From Roseateles terrae (GTDB lineage Bacteria; Pseudomonadota; Gammaproteobacteria; Burkholderiales; Burkholderiaceae_C), in assembly GCF_014192155.1 (NCBI RefSeq), contig NZ_JACHXO010000001.1, positions 372,001 to 436,000 of the forward strand: DNA of 64,000 nucleotides, read 5' to 3'. The notes beneath the pieces are model-generated. The model made no database searches. It saw nothing but the letters and a program-made list of their open reading frames with translations, and had not been told where the DNA came from. Numbering within the stretch: position 1 is the stretch's first letter; every line of letters begins with the position of its first letter. The translations under genes were made by a program, and so were the position numbers. Shown here in pieces: positions 63,890 through 64,000 of the stretch.

Positions 63890-64000
63890 TCAGCTGTCCG
63901 AAGGACCGTTCTTGACCGACAGACCCACCCGCTGAATGCCGGCACGCTGCAGCACGTCCATGGTCTTGACCACGGCTTCGTACTTCACATTCCGGTCTGC
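63890..64000 (-). CDS. tolR: TolR, C-terminal end (partial)
   Basis: Only the last 36 codons are in the window: ADRNVKYEAVVKTMDVLQ and then AGIQRVGLSV before the stop. This is the periplasmic C-terminal region of ExbD/TolR proteins. The adjacency to tolA makes TolR the clear choice over ExbD. Confidence 0.92.
   Translation of the reverse strand, partial: ADRNVKYEAVVKTMDVLQRAGIQRVGLSVKNGPSDS

Overview
The window is high-GC DNA from a Gram-negative betaproteobacterium. Protein sequences and gene neighbourhoods (metZ, a gltX with an adjacent tRNA array, dapC-dapD-pilU-dapE-prmB, smc-zipA, tolA/tolR) fit Burkholderiales, probably the Roseateles/Mitsuaria/Rubrivivax side. That placement is inference from recognised families, not from a search.

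Layout. 1-3.3 kb: the 3' end of metZ, gltX, then two tRNA trios (Ala-GGC, Glu-TTC, Asp-GTC) closed by an intrinsic terminator. 3.3-7.4 kb: lexA and an asparaginase gene diverge from a short region holding two LexA-box-like sites, followed by a GFA-family gene and an ohrR-ohr peroxide-response pair. 7.5-15.7 kb: a minus-strand block of lysine/meso-DAP synthesis (dapC, dapD, dapE) interleaved with pilU, prmB and the ABC-F gene yheS. 16-20 kb: an IMPa-like secreted metalloprotease, a small SET-domain protein and queF. 20-24.8 kb: smc and a zipA-like gene.

24.8-48.9 kb looks accessory. It carries an uncharacterised membrane-anchored protein, a PL3 pectate lyase, Ku and three-domain LigD (bacterial NHEJ), a double-kinase hybrid sensor, sixA, a CNNM/CBS transporter-like protein, a HerA-like ATPase, and an eight-gene type IVb (R64 thin-pilus-like) operon: pilS, tcpQ-like, pilN, pilO, pilP, pilQ, pilR and a lytic transglycosylase. 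A strong minus-strand terminator separates that operon from the HerA-like gene. In many betaproteobacteria smc, zipA and ligA are neighbours; here ligA lies on the far side of this block.

48.9-64 kb: ligA; a minus-strand alkylation-repair operon (ada-alkA fusion, ogt, EamA transporter) with overlapping genes; algC-type phosphohexomutase and waaA; an orphan MshE-like GspE ATPase; pcp; a WYL regulator broken by an exact 10-bp tandem duplication; a LysE-type exporter; tolA and the end of tolR.

Genome maintenance is unusually well represented (lexA, smc, ligA, Ku, LigD, AlkA, Ogt), alongside surface and host-interaction functions (thin pilus, pectate lyase, IMPa-like protease, PilU, MshE-like ATPase). 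Short 9-bp tandem repeats recur in several intergenic gaps, and a 49-bp GC-rich element is duplicated downstream of dapD.
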